DNA from: Streptomyces pyxinae
GTDB taxonomy: Bacteria; Actinomycetota; Actinomycetes; Streptomycetales; Streptomycetaceae
Assembly (NCBI RefSeq): GCF_024756275.1
Contig: NZ_JANUGQ010000006.1
Coordinates: 209,367 to 273,366 of the forward strand
DNA length: 64,000 nt
Direction: 5' to 3'
Of the stretch, positions 34,461-43,239 are shown piece by piece. The notes below the pieces were generated by a model. That model saw nothing but the letters and a program-made list of their open reading frames with translations, had not been told where the DNA came from and did no database searches. Every line of letters starts with the position of its first letter. Positions within the stretch are counted from its first letter, which is position 1. The position numbers and the translations under genes are program-made.

Positions 34461-35876
34461 ATGACGACGCAGACGCCCCGGACGACGCATCGGCCCCCGG
34501 CCCCCGGCCCGTACCCCCGGGCCCCCCTTCGGGTCCTCCTCCAAGATCTCCTCCGGAATCTCCTCCGCCGGAGGATTCGCCGGGACGATCCCGGCCTCGG
34601 AGTTCACCGGAACGGCCTCCGGCAGGGGATGCTGCGGAACGGTCTCCGGCAGGGTGTGCCGCGGAGCGGCCTCGGCCGCAGGGTCCGGCGGGAGGGCCGG
34701 CCGGGCGCGGGCGGGCGGCCCGCGCCGCTGCCGTTGGTGGCGGTGTGGGCGGCCTCCCGGGCCGCGATGCTGGTGCTGCTCTGGGACGACTCCCTGGGGA
34801 TCGGGGGCCTGGGGCGCGAGGTCCATGTGCTGTACCGGCACTGGTACGAGCAGCTCGCGGCGGGCTCGTACCCGGCGGGCGACGTCACCTGGCAGTACCC
34901 GCCGGGTGCCGGACTGGTGATCCTGGCCCCCGGGCTGCTGGCCCCGCTCGGCTACTACCGGGCGTTCGTCGGGCTCACCCTGCTGGCCGACGCGGCCGTG
35001 GCGTACGCGCTGGCGCGGGCCGACCGGAACGGCGGGCGGGGCGCCTGGCTGTGGGTCGGTGGGCTGCCGCTGCTGGCCCATCTGCCGCTGGCCCGCTACG
35101 ACGTGGTGGTCACCGCGTTCGCCGTGCTCGCCCTGCTGGCGGTGCGGGCGCGGCGGCCGGGGCTCGGCGGGGCGCTCGCGGGGGTGGGCGCGCTGGTCAA
35201 GGTCTGGCCGGTTCTCGCCCTGATCGGCACCGACCGGGGCCCGGTGACCCGGCGCGCCTGGGCCTCGGCGGCGGCCGCGGCGGCGGGGCTGCTCGGCGTG
35301 CTGCTCCTGGTCTTCCCCAATCCCCTGGAGTTCCTGCGCCACCAGGGCGACCGGGGGGTGCAGATCGAGTCGCTGGGCGGCACGGCGCTGTCGCTGGCCC
35401 GGCTGGCCGGGTGGCCGGGGGCGGTCACCTACCGCTACGGGGCCTTCGAGCTGACCGGCCCGTATGTGTCGAGCGTGGCCCGGCTGGCGCTGCTGCTCAC
35501 GGTGGCCGGATTCGGCTGGCTCCTGGCGTGGCGGCTGCGGGCCCGGCGGTGGGGGCCGGCCGTTCCGGCGGACGCCGCGCTCACCGCCGTCCTGCTGTTC
35601 ACCGTGACCAGCCGGGTGATCAGCCCGCAGTACCTGATCTGGCTGCTGGGCCTCGCCGCCGTCTGCCTGACCCGCCGGGACACCGCGCTGCGCCCGGTCG
35701 CGCTGCTGCTGCTCCCGGCCGCCGCGCTGAGCACCCTGGCCTACCCGGTGCTCTACGAGAACGTGCTGGCGGTCGATCCGCTGGGGTGCGCGGTGATGGT
35801 GGCCCGCAACGCGCTGCTGATCGCCGCCACCCTCCTCGCCTGCCGCCGCCTCTGGCGCTCGACGACGGGCCCCTGA
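34461..35876 (+). CDS. GT87-like polyprenyl-phosphate glycosyltransferase
   Basis: A protein of up to 471 residues. From about residue 88 (PLPLVAVWAASRAAMLVLLW) it has nine or more hydrophobic helices. The first loop has a VHVLYRHWYEQLAAGSYP segment and then WQYPPGAGLVI, matching GT87 mannosyltransferase-like enzymes that take sugar from a lipid carrier. VISPQYLIWLLGLAAV is a second family mark. The first 85 residues are Arg/Pro/Gly-rich with an imperfect duplication (HRNGLRQGMLRNGLRQG) and the start is uncertain; the +1 frame is also open there. It follows the exporter genes by 54 bp and probably belongs to the same glycan pathway. Confidence 0.8.
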   Translation: MTTQTPRTTHRPPAPGPYPRAPLRVLLQDLLRNLLRRRIRRDDPGLGVHRNGLRQGMLRNGLRQGVPRSGLGRRVRREGRPGAGGRPAPLPLVAVWAASRAAMLVLLWDDSLGIGGLGREVHVLYRHWYEQLAAGSYPAGDVTWQYPPGAGLVILAPGLLAPLGYYRAFVGLTLLADAAVAYALARADRNGGRGAWLWVGGLPLLAHLPLARYDVVVTAFAVLALLAVRARRPGLGGALAGVGALVKVWPVLALIGTDRGPVTRRAWASAAAAAAGLLGVLLLVFPNPLEFLRHQGDRGVQIESLGGTALSLARLAGWPGAVTYRYGAFELTGPYVSSVARLALLLTVAGFGWLLAWRLRARRWGPAVPADAALTAVLLFTVTSRVISPQYLIWLLGLAAVCLTRRDTALRPVALLLLPAAALSTLAYPVLYENVLAVDPLGCAVMVARNALLIAATLLACRRLWRSTTGP

Positions 35877-36110
35877 GGCGGCGAGCGGCCGGGGCCCGGT
35901 GCCGGGCGCGGTGCCGGGCGGGCGGGGCGCGCGGCTCCAGGCTCCTGGGCTCGCGACTCCGGGGCCCAGGGCTTCCCGGGGCAGGCTGCCGGACCGGGCG
36001 CGCGGCTCCCGGGCGCGGCGCCGGGCGCGCGGCTCCGGGTCTCGCGGCGGTCCGCCGGACGCGCGGCCCTTACGGGGCCCGAGGCAGGTGGCCGGACCGG
36101 GCGCGCGGCC

Positions 36111-36773
36111 CTACGAGACCGCGGGCCCGGCGGGCGGGGGCAGCAGCCGGTCGGCCAGCTCCTCGGCGTACTCCGGGGTGAGCGGGCCCGCGCCGAAGAG
36201 GACCCGGATGTACATCGGGGCCAGGATGTGGTCGACCACCTCCAGCATCCCGGGCGGCTCCTCACCGCGCTCGCGGGCCCGGTCGAGCATGCCCGTCAGC
36301 TGCCGGGCGCGCTCGGCCAGGAACGCGTCGCGCGCCCGGGCGCCCTCCTCGCCCGCCGCCGACAGGGCCATGACCAGGCGGACGACCGCGAGACCGTCGG
36401 GCCCGGTCACATCGCGGGCCACCTGGGCCGCGAAGGCGCGCAGATCCCCGCGCAGGCTCCCGGTGTCGGGGATGGGTGACTGGTCGGTGAGCCAGCTCAT
36501 CACCACCTCCGTGAGCAGCGCCTCCAGGCTGCCCCACCGGCGGTAGACGCTGGTGTCGGCCACGCCCGCGCGGGCCGCCACCTCCCCGACGGTGACATTG
36601 CCGTACCCCCGCTCGGCCACCAGCTCGGTGACGGCCCGGTGCACCGCCGCCCGCACCCGGGCACTGCGGCCACCGGGCCGGCGCGCCGGCCGCTTCTCCA
36701 CCAGGTCCCCGCCCGCCGCCACGGGTCCGCTCTCGCTCGCCCCCACTGCCGCAGGCCCCTCTTCCCTCACCAT
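36111..36773 (-). CDS. TetR-family regulator
   Basis: A 220-residue TetR-like protein. VRAAVHRAVTELVAERGYGN and TVGEVAARAGVADTSVYRRW form the helix-turn-helix; the C-terminal domain belongs to the TetR_C_16-like helical type. It is divergent from the alpha/beta hydrolase gene with only 99 bp between, so it most likely controls that gene and itself through the AACGCA inverted repeat in the gap. Confidence 0.9.
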   Translation of the reverse strand: MVREEGPAAVGASESGPVAAGGDLVEKRPARRPGGRSARVRAAVHRAVTELVAERGYGNVTVGEVAARAGVADTSVYRRWGSLEALLTEVVMSWLTDQSPIPDTGSLRGDLRAFAAQVARDVTGPDGLAVVRLVMALSAAGEEGARARDAFLAERARQLTGMLDRARERGEEPPGMLEVVDHILAPMYIRVLFGAGPLTPEYAEELADRLLPPPAGPAVS

Positions 36774-36784
36774 GACCCCACCTT

Positions 36785-36805
36785 AACGCAGCAAGTGATT
36801 GCGTT
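36785..36805. promoter_or_regulatory. Operator candidate between tetR and hydrolase
   Basis: AACGCA-N9-TGCGTT is a perfect 6-bp inverted repeat 12 bases upstream of the tetR start. A related imperfect repeat AACGCAG-N7-CTGCTTT lies nearer the hydrolase (about 36835-36855). The paired sites fit a TetR operator. Confidence 0.6.
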
Positions 36806-36872
36806 TACACGTCCGAGGGTTCTACAGTCGCACCAAACGCAGCCGTCAACTGCTTTAGGAGCCGAGGCAGCC

Positions 36873-38093
36873 ATGAAACCCCTGTTCTTCCCCGACGACT
36901 CCCAGTTCTGGTTCGAGACCCTGCGGACCTTCGGGCACATCGCCTACGGCGGCGCCGACTTCGGGGAGACCGTGGTCACCGCCGAGCGGATCATCGCCGG
37001 CGACTACGACAGCTGGCACGACGAATGGCTGGCGACCGCCGACCGGGTGGCCGCCGAGGGACGCTCGGCGCTGGCCGGCGGGCACCCGGTCAGCGCCCGG
37101 GACGCCTTCCTCCGGGCGTCGAACTACTACCGGAGCGCCGAGTTCTTTCTGCACGGCGACCCCACGGACCCGCGCATCCACCACGCCTACGACGCCTCGG
37201 TCGCCTGCTTCCGGGAGGCCGCGGCGCTGTTCGCCCCGGCCGTCGAACCGGTCCGGATCCCCTACCGGGACACGACCCTGCCCGGCTATCTCTACCGGGC
37301 CGACGACTCCGGCGGGCCCCGGCCGACGGTGGTGATGTTCAACGGCTTCGACGGCAGCGCCGAGGAGATGCACTTCGGCGGGGCCGCCGCCGCCGTGGAG
37401 CGCGGCTACACCGTGCTGACCTTCGACGGCCCCGGCCAGCCCGGCACCCGCCACCACCAGGGCCTGACCTTCCGCCCCGACTGGGAGCACGTGGTCGGAC
37501 CGGTGCTGGACCACGCCCGTACGCTCCCCGAGGTGGACCCGTTCCGGATCGCGCTGCTCGGCACCAGCATGGGCGGCCTGCTCGCCCCGCGCGCCGCCGC
37601 CTTCGACCACCGGATCGCCGCGCTCATCGCCCTGGACGGGGTCTACGACCTGGGCACCATCGCCACCGCCTCCGTCCCCGGGGACCGCGCCGAGGCCGAA
37701 CGCCGGCTGCGCGCCGAGCACGACCCCGAGCTGGACGCCGCGATGGAGGCGGGCATGGCGGCCGACCCCATGGTCCGCTGGGCCGTCCAGCACGGCATGT
37801 ACGTCCTGGGCGCCGCCACCCCGCGCGCCTTCGCCGCCGCCTATCTCGACTACCACCTGCGCGACGGCGTCGCCGAGCGGATCGCCTGCCCCACCCTGGT
37901 CTGCTCCGGCGCCGACGACGGCTTCTTCCGGGGCCAGCCCGAGCTGCTGTACGAGCACCTGACCTGTCCCCGGACGCTGCTGGAGTTCACCGCCGAGCAG
38001 GGGGCCGACGCCCACTGCCAGGCCGGCGCCCAGCGCCTCGCGTACGCCCGGATCTTCGACTGGCTGGACGACACCTTCGGCGTACGGGCCTGA
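36873..38093 (+). CDS. Alpha/beta hydrolase (acyl-peptidase/FrsA-like)
   Basis: A 406-residue hydrolase. A helical N-terminal domain of about 145 residues (QFWFETLRTFGHIAYGGADF) precedes the catalytic fold. The nucleophile elbow is GTSMGG (LLGTSMGGLLAPRAAAF), with LVCSGADDGFF and a late His (GADAHCQAG) completing the triad. This layout is that of 2,6-dihydroxypseudooxynicotine hydrolase/FrsA-type C-C or ester hydrolases. The substrate is unknown. The ATG at 36873 has TTTAGGAGCCGAGG upstream. A divergent TetR gene suggests induction by a small molecule. Confidence 0.87.
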   Translation: MKPLFFPDDSQFWFETLRTFGHIAYGGADFGETVVTAERIIAGDYDSWHDEWLATADRVAAEGRSALAGGHPVSARDAFLRASNYYRSAEFFLHGDPTDPRIHHAYDASVACFREAAALFAPAVEPVRIPYRDTTLPGYLYRADDSGGPRPTVVMFNGFDGSAEEMHFGGAAAAVERGYTVLTFDGPGQPGTRHHQGLTFRPDWEHVVGPVLDHARTLPEVDPFRIALLGTSMGGLLAPRAAAFDHRIAALIALDGVYDLGTIATASVPGDRAEAERRLRAEHDPELDAAMEAGMAADPMVRWAVQHGMYVLGAATPRAFAAAYLDYHLRDGVAERIACPTLVCSGADDGFFRGQPELLYEHLTCPRTLLEFTAEQGADAHCQAGAQRLAYARIFDWLDDTFGVRA

Positions 38094-38212
38094 GCCCCCC
38101 GGCCGGCCGGGCGCGCACCGGGACGGACGGGCACGGACGGCACCCGGCAGGGGTCGGCGGAGCCGTACGCGACCCCCGGAGCCGTACACGCTCCCCGGAG
38201 CCGTACACGCGA

Positions 38213-38248
38213 GAAGGGCGCCCCGCCGGTGTCGGCGGGGCGCCCTTC
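38213..38248. terminator. Bidirectional terminator between hydrolase and gdhB
   Basis: A perfect 15-bp stem GAAGGGCGCCCCGCC with its complement and loop GGTGTC lies between the convergent stops, 33 bases from gdhB. Confidence 0.88.
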
Positions 38249-38280
38249 CGGGTGCCGTACGGCCTGTCGGCCGGGCTCGG

Positions 38281-41200
38281 TCAGCCGTGGGTGCGGAGCA
38301 GGGTGCGCATCGTCCGCATAGCGACCGAGAGGTTGGCCAGATCGAACGTGTCCGAGCCCTGGATCTCCTCCAGGGTGGTACGCGCCCGGGTCAGGATCGC
38401 CGCGTTCTTCTCCTCCCAGGCCCGGAACCGCTCCTCCGGCGAGGCGGTGTCGTCACCCGCCGCCAGCACGTCCGCGGTGAGCGCGGCGTGCGCGGCGTAC
38501 AGGTCCTCGCGGATGGAGGCACGGGCCATCGACTGCCAGCGGTCGGAGCGCGGCAGCTCGATGATCCGGTCCATCAGCTGGGTGATGGAGAGCCGGTCGG
38601 CCAGGTCGTAGTAGACCTCGGCGACGGCCAGCGGGTCCTTGCCGGTCCGGTCCGCGATGGCCACGATGTCCAGCGTCGGGAAGGCCGAGGAGAAGCCGGC
38701 CACCCGCAGCGCCAGCTCCTCCGGGACGCCCGCCCCGGTCAGCTCGGCCACGATCGACTCGTACCACTTCTGGTCGGCGCCGCGCAGCAGCTGCGGGAGC
38801 TTCGACCAGACCTGCTCGACCCGCTCGGAGAAGAACTCGATCGTCTCCGCGAGCCGCACCGGCTGCGGCCGGTTGCCCAGCAGCCAGCGGGTGCCGCGCT
38901 CGACCAGCCGGCGGGAGTGCAGCCGGACGCGGGTCAGGACGTCGGCCGGGACCTTGTTGTCGAGCGCCTCCACGGCGTCCCAGACCTCACCGAGCCCGAA
39001 GATGGCGCGGGCCGCGGTCTGCGCCCGGACGATCTCCTCGATGGAGGCCCCGGTCTCCTCGCGCAACCGGTGCAGGAAGGTCGAACCGCCGGTGTTCACC
39101 GTGTCGTTGACCAGCACCGTGGTGATGATCTCGCGGCGCAGGGCGTGGGCGTCGATCTGCTCGGCGAACTCGGCCCGCAGCTTGGACGGGAAGTACGTGT
39201 GCAGCAGCCCGCGCAGATACGGGTCGTCCGGCAGGTCGGTGGAGATCAGCTCGTCCGCCACCGTGATCTTGGTGTAGGCGAGCAGCACCGCCAGCTCGGG
39301 CTGGCTGAGCCCCTTGCCGTTGGTCAGCAGCTCCCGGATCTGGCGGTCGTTGGGCAGGAACTCCAGCGCCCGGTCGAGCCGGCCCTCGCGGCCCAGCCGG
39401 CGCATGAACCGCTGGTGGGCGTGGAGCAGCGAGGGGGCCTGGACGACGGCGTTGGCCAGCGCCACGTTCTGCGCGTAGTTGTTGCGCAGCACCAGCGAGC
39501 CGACCTCGTCGGTCATCTCCGCGAGGATCTTGTTGCGCTGCTTGACGGTCATGTCGCCGTCCGCCACCAGGGCGTTGAGCAGGATCTTGATGTTCACCTC
39601 GTGGTCGGAGGTGTCCACCCCGGCGCTGTTGTCGATGGCGTCGGTGTTGACCTTGCCGCCGTGGCCCTCAGGGCCGCCCCGGCGGGCGAACTCGATCCGG
39701 CCGAGCTGGGTGAGGCCCAGGTTGCCGCCCTCGCCCACGACCTTGACGCGCAGCTGCTCGCCGTCCACCCGGATGGCGTCGTTGGCCTTGTCGCCCACGT
39801 CGGCGTGCGACTCGGTGGACGCCTTGACGTACGTACCGATGCCGCCGTTCCACAGCAGGTCGACCGGGGCCTGGAGGATGGCCTTCATCAGCTCGGCCGG
39901 GGTCAGCTTGGTGACCTTGTCCTCGATGCCGAGGGCCGCCCGGACCTGGGCGTTGACCGCGATGGACTTGGCGGTGCGCGGGTGGATGCCGCCGCCCGCC
40001 GAGAGCAGCGCGGTGTCGTAGTCGGCCCAGGAGCTGCGGGGCAGCTCGAAGAGCCGGCGGCGCTCGGCGTAGGAGGTGGCGCTGTCCGGGTTCGGGTCCA
40101 GGAAGATGTGCCGGTGGTCGAAGGCGGCCACCAGCCGGATGTGCTCGCTGAGCAGCATGCCGTTGCCGAAGACGTCGCCCGACATGTCACCGACGCCGAC
40201 GACCGTGAAGTCCTCGGTCTGGGTGTCGTGGCCCAGCTCCCGGAAGTGCCGCTTCACCGACTCCCAGGCGCCCCGGGCGGTGATGCCCATGCCCTTGTGG
40301 TCGTAGCCGGCCGAGCCGCCGGAGGCGAAGGCGTCGCCCAGCCAGAAGCCGTAGGCGGTGGCGACCTCGTTGGCGATGTCGGAGAAGGTCGCGGTGCCCT
40401 TGTCGGCGGCGACGACCAGATAGGTGTCGTCCTCGTCGTGGCGCACCACGTCGGCGGGCGGCACGACCTCGCCCGCCACCAGGTTGTCGGTGATGTCGAG
40501 CAGCGCAGAGATGAACGTCCGGTAGCTGGCGATGCCCTCGGCCAGCCAGGCGTCCCGGTCGGCCGCCGGGTCCGGCAGCTGCTTGGCGACGAAGCCGCCC
40601 TTGGCGCCGACCGGCACGATGACGGTGTTCTTCACCATCTGCGCCTTGACCAGGCCCAGGATCTCGGTACGGAAGTCCTCGCGCCGGTCGGACCAGCGCA
40701 GACCGCCGCGCGCGACCTTGCCGAACCGCAGGTGGACGCCCTCGACCCGGGGCGAGTACACCCAGATCTCGAACGCCGGGCGGGGCGCCGGGAGGTCCGG
40801 GATGGCCTGCGGGTCGAACTTCATCGACACATAGCGGTGCGGGCTGCCGTCCTCGGCCTTCTGGAAGAAGTTGGTCCGCAGGGTCGCCTTGATGACGGTG
40901 AGGAAGGAGCGCAGGATGCGGTCCTCGTCGAGCGAGGCGACCTGGTCGAGCGCCCCGTCCAGCTCCTCCATGATGCCGTCGGTCAGCTCCCGGCCGGCCT
41001 TCTGCCGCTCCGGCGCCATCCGGGCCTCGAAGAGCGAGACCAGCAGCCGGGTGGTGTGGACGTTGTTGCGGAGGGTGTCCTCCATGTAGTCCTGGCTGAA
41101 GGTCGAACCCGCCTGGCGCAGGTACTTGGCGTAGGCGCGGAGCACCATCGCCTGCCGCCAGGTCAGCCCGGCGCTCAGCACCAGGGCATTGAAGCCGTCG

Positions 41201-43239
41201 TTCTCCGCGTCACCGGTCCAAGCGGCGGCGAAGGCGTCCTGGAAACGCTCCCGGGCGTCGTCGGCCAGATAGTCGCCGCTGCCGGCGACCGCGGGCATCC
41301 GCAGCCCGAAGTCGTAGATCCAGGCGTGGGTGCGGTCGGCGCAGCGCAGCTCGTACGGGCGCTCGTCCACGACCTCCACGCCGAGCCGGTTGAGCAGCGG
41401 CAGCACGGCCGAGAGCGAGACCTGCGCCCCGGTCTTGTAGATCTTGAACCGGCGCTCGCCGGGACCGGCGCCCACCGGCTCGTACAGCGAGAGCGCGAAC
41501 TCCCGCTCGCCCTCGGTGAGCTGCTCCAGCTGGACCAGGTCCCCGACGGCGGCGCGCGGCGAGTGGTCCGCCTTGTACCCCTCGGGGAAGGCGTGCCCGT
41601 ACCGGCGGGTCAGCTCGGCGGCGCGCTCCTCGCCCAGCTCGGCGTTGAGCGCCTGGTCGAAGCCGTCGGCCCAGGAGCGGGCGGCCTCCACCAGCCGGGC
41701 CTCGATCCGGTCGGTGTCGGCGTCGGTCAGCGTGGTCAGCTCGGTGCCCTGCGGGACGCGGACGACGAAGTGCAGCCGGGAGAGGATCGACTCGGTGTTC
41801 CAGGCGGTGAAGTCGACGCTGGTGCCGCCGAGCTCCTCCTTGAGGATGTCGATGATCCGCAGCCGCACCCCGGTGGTGTACCGGTCGCGCGGCAGGTAGA
41901 CGAGGGCGGAGTAGTAGCGCCCGTACTCGTCCTGGCGGAGGTAGAGCCGGAGCCGGCGGCGCTCCTGGAGGTAGAGCACGCTGGTCGCGATGGAGCGCAG
42001 CTGGTCCACCGGCGTCTGGAACAGCTCGTCGCGCGGGTAGGTCTCCAGGATCTGGAGCAGGTCGCGGCCGTCGTGGCTGCTGGGCGAGAAGCCGGCGGAG
42101 TCCAGCACCTCGGCGACCTTGCGGCGGATCACCGGCACCCGGCGGACCGACTCGGTGTACGCGGCCGAGGAGAACAGGCCCAGGAAGCGCCGCTCGCCGA
42201 CCACATTGCCCTCGGCGTCGAACTTCTTCACGCCGACGTAGTCCAGGTAGGACGGCCGGTGGACGGTGGCGCGGCTGTTGGCCTTGGTGAGGATCAGCAG
42301 CCGGTGCTCACGGGCCTTGGCGCGGGCGTCCTGAGGCAGCCGGTCGAAGGACGGCGAGACCGGGTGGGCCTCCTCGCCGCTGTGGTGCGGGTCGGAGCGG
42401 AGGATGCCGAGCCCGGTGCCGGGGCACGCCTTGAGGGCGTCGTCCTCGGTGAGCTCGTACTCGCGGTAGCCGAGGAAGGTGAAGTGGTCGGCGGCGAGCC
42501 AGCGGAGCAGCTCGCGGGCCTCCTCGACCTCGGTGCCGGGCAGGTCACCGGCGAGCGGCTCGGCGGGCAGCTCGTCCGCGATGCGCAGCGCGGAGTCGCG
42601 CATCTTGCCCCAGTCCTCGACCGTCTCCCGGACGTCCGAGAGGATCCGCAGCAGGTCGGCGGTGATCTGCTTGAGGTCGGCGCGGTCGGTCTCCCGGTCG
42701 ATCTCGACATGGATCCACGACTCGGTGAGCGCGTCGTGCGGCAGGTCGTCCCGCTTCTTGGCGGCCTCGGCGGGCAGCACCTCGATGAGCTTGCCGGTCA
42801 GATCGCGGCGGACCACGACCAGCGGGTGCACCACGACATGGATGCCCCGGCCCTGGCGGGAGAGCTCGTTGGTGACGGAGTCCACGAGGAACGGCATGTC
42901 GTCCGTGACCACCTCGACCACCGAGTGGCTGCACGTCCAGCCGTTCTCCTCGACGGTCGGCGTGTGCACGCGCACATTGGCCGTGCCCTGCGGCCGGTTC
43001 CCGGCGAGCCGGTAGTGCGAGAGCGCGGCGCCGAAGACGTCCACGGGGTCGCGGTCGGCCAGGTCCTCGGGCGCGGTGTGCAGGTAGTAGTGCTGGAGGT
43101 AGCCGAGCACGGTGTCCCGGTCCGGGTGCTCCCCGTCCTCGGGCCCGGTCCGGAGTTGCCCCCCGACCGGGCTGTTCTCAGCTACCCGGGCAGCCCGTTC
43201 GAGCAGCTCGGCCTTGGCTTCGTCCAGCTTGGTCTGCAT
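38281..43239 (-). CDS. gdhB: NAD-specific glutamate dehydrogenase, large L_180 class
   Basis: A 1652-residue enzyme, the length of the L_180 class first described in Streptomyces clavuligerus. It oxidises glutamate to 2-oxoglutarate with NAD. The N-terminal 700 residues hold regulatory ACT-like regions. The catalytic part (about 800-1250) includes GAKGGFVAKQLPDP, GDMSGDVFGNGMLLS and DPNPDSATSYAERRR for substrate and nucleotide binding. A helical C-terminal region follows. The ATG at 43239 has GAGGAC and AGGAG upstream, and the protein then begins MQTKLDEAKAELLERAARVA. The gene stands alone, with about 1 kb of non-coding DNA on its 5' side. Confidence 0.96.
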   Translation of the reverse strand: MQTKLDEAKAELLERAARVAENSPVGGQLRTGPEDGEHPDRDTVLGYLQHYYLHTAPEDLADRDPVDVFGAALSHYRLAGNRPQGTANVRVHTPTVEENGWTCSHSVVEVVTDDMPFLVDSVTNELSRQGRGIHVVVHPLVVVRRDLTGKLIEVLPAEAAKKRDDLPHDALTESWIHVEIDRETDRADLKQITADLLRILSDVRETVEDWGKMRDSALRIADELPAEPLAGDLPGTEVEEARELLRWLAADHFTFLGYREYELTEDDALKACPGTGLGILRSDPHHSGEEAHPVSPSFDRLPQDARAKAREHRLLILTKANSRATVHRPSYLDYVGVKKFDAEGNVVGERRFLGLFSSAAYTESVRRVPVIRRKVAEVLDSAGFSPSSHDGRDLLQILETYPRDELFQTPVDQLRSIATSVLYLQERRRLRLYLRQDEYGRYYSALVYLPRDRYTTGVRLRIIDILKEELGGTSVDFTAWNTESILSRLHFVVRVPQGTELTTLTDADTDRIEARLVEAARSWADGFDQALNAELGEERAAELTRRYGHAFPEGYKADHSPRAAVGDLVQLEQLTEGEREFALSLYEPVGAGPGERRFKIYKTGAQVSLSAVLPLLNRLGVEVVDERPYELRCADRTHAWIYDFGLRMPAVAGSGDYLADDARERFQDAFAAAWTGDAENDGFNALVLSAGLTWRQAMVLRAYAKYLRQAGSTFSQDYMEDTLRNNVHTTRLLVSLFEARMAPERQKAGRELTDGIMEELDGALDQVASLDEDRILRSFLTVIKATLRTNFFQKAEDGSPHRYVSMKFDPQAIPDLPAPRPAFEIWVYSPRVEGVHLRFGKVARGGLRWSDRREDFRTEILGLVKAQMVKNTVIVPVGAKGGFVAKQLPDPAADRDAWLAEGIASYRTFISALLDITDNLVAGEVVPPADVVRHDEDDTYLVVAADKGTATFSDIANEVATAYGFWLGDAFASGGSAGYDHKGMGITARGAWESVKRHFRELGHDTQTEDFTVVGVGDMSGDVFGNGMLLSEHIRLVAAFDHRHIFLDPNPDSATSYAERRRLFELPRSSWADYDTALLSAGGGIHPRTAKSIAVNAQVRAALGIEDKVTKLTPAELMKAILQAPVDLLWNGGIGTYVKASTESHADVGDKANDAIRVDGEQLRVKVVGEGGNLGLTQLGRIEFARRGGPEGHGGKVNTDAIDNSAGVDTSDHEVNIKILLNALVADGDMTVKQRNKILAEMTDEVGSLVLRNNYAQNVALANAVVQAPSLLHAHQRFMRRLGREGRLDRALEFLPNDRQIRELLTNGKGLSQPELAVLLAYTKITVADELISTDLPDDPYLRGLLHTYFPSKLRAEFAEQIDAHALRREIITTVLVNDTVNTGGSTFLHRLREETGASIEEIVRAQTAARAIFGLGEVWDAVEALDNKVPADVLTRVRLHSRRLVERGTRWLLGNRPQPVRLAETIEFFSERVEQVWSKLPQLLRGADQKWYESIVAELTGAGVPEELALRVAGFSSAFPTLDIVAIADRTGKDPLAVAEVYYDLADRLSITQLMDRIIELPRSDRWQSMARASIREDLYAAHAALTADVLAAGDDTASPEERFRAWEEKNAAILTRARTTLEEIQGSDTFDLANLSVAMRTMRTLLRTHG

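Noticed and set aside
28019..35876. Antibiotic biosynthesis cluster
   Set aside because: Deoxysugar and export genes are present, but no polyketide, peptide or other scaffold genes; a surface glycan fits better.
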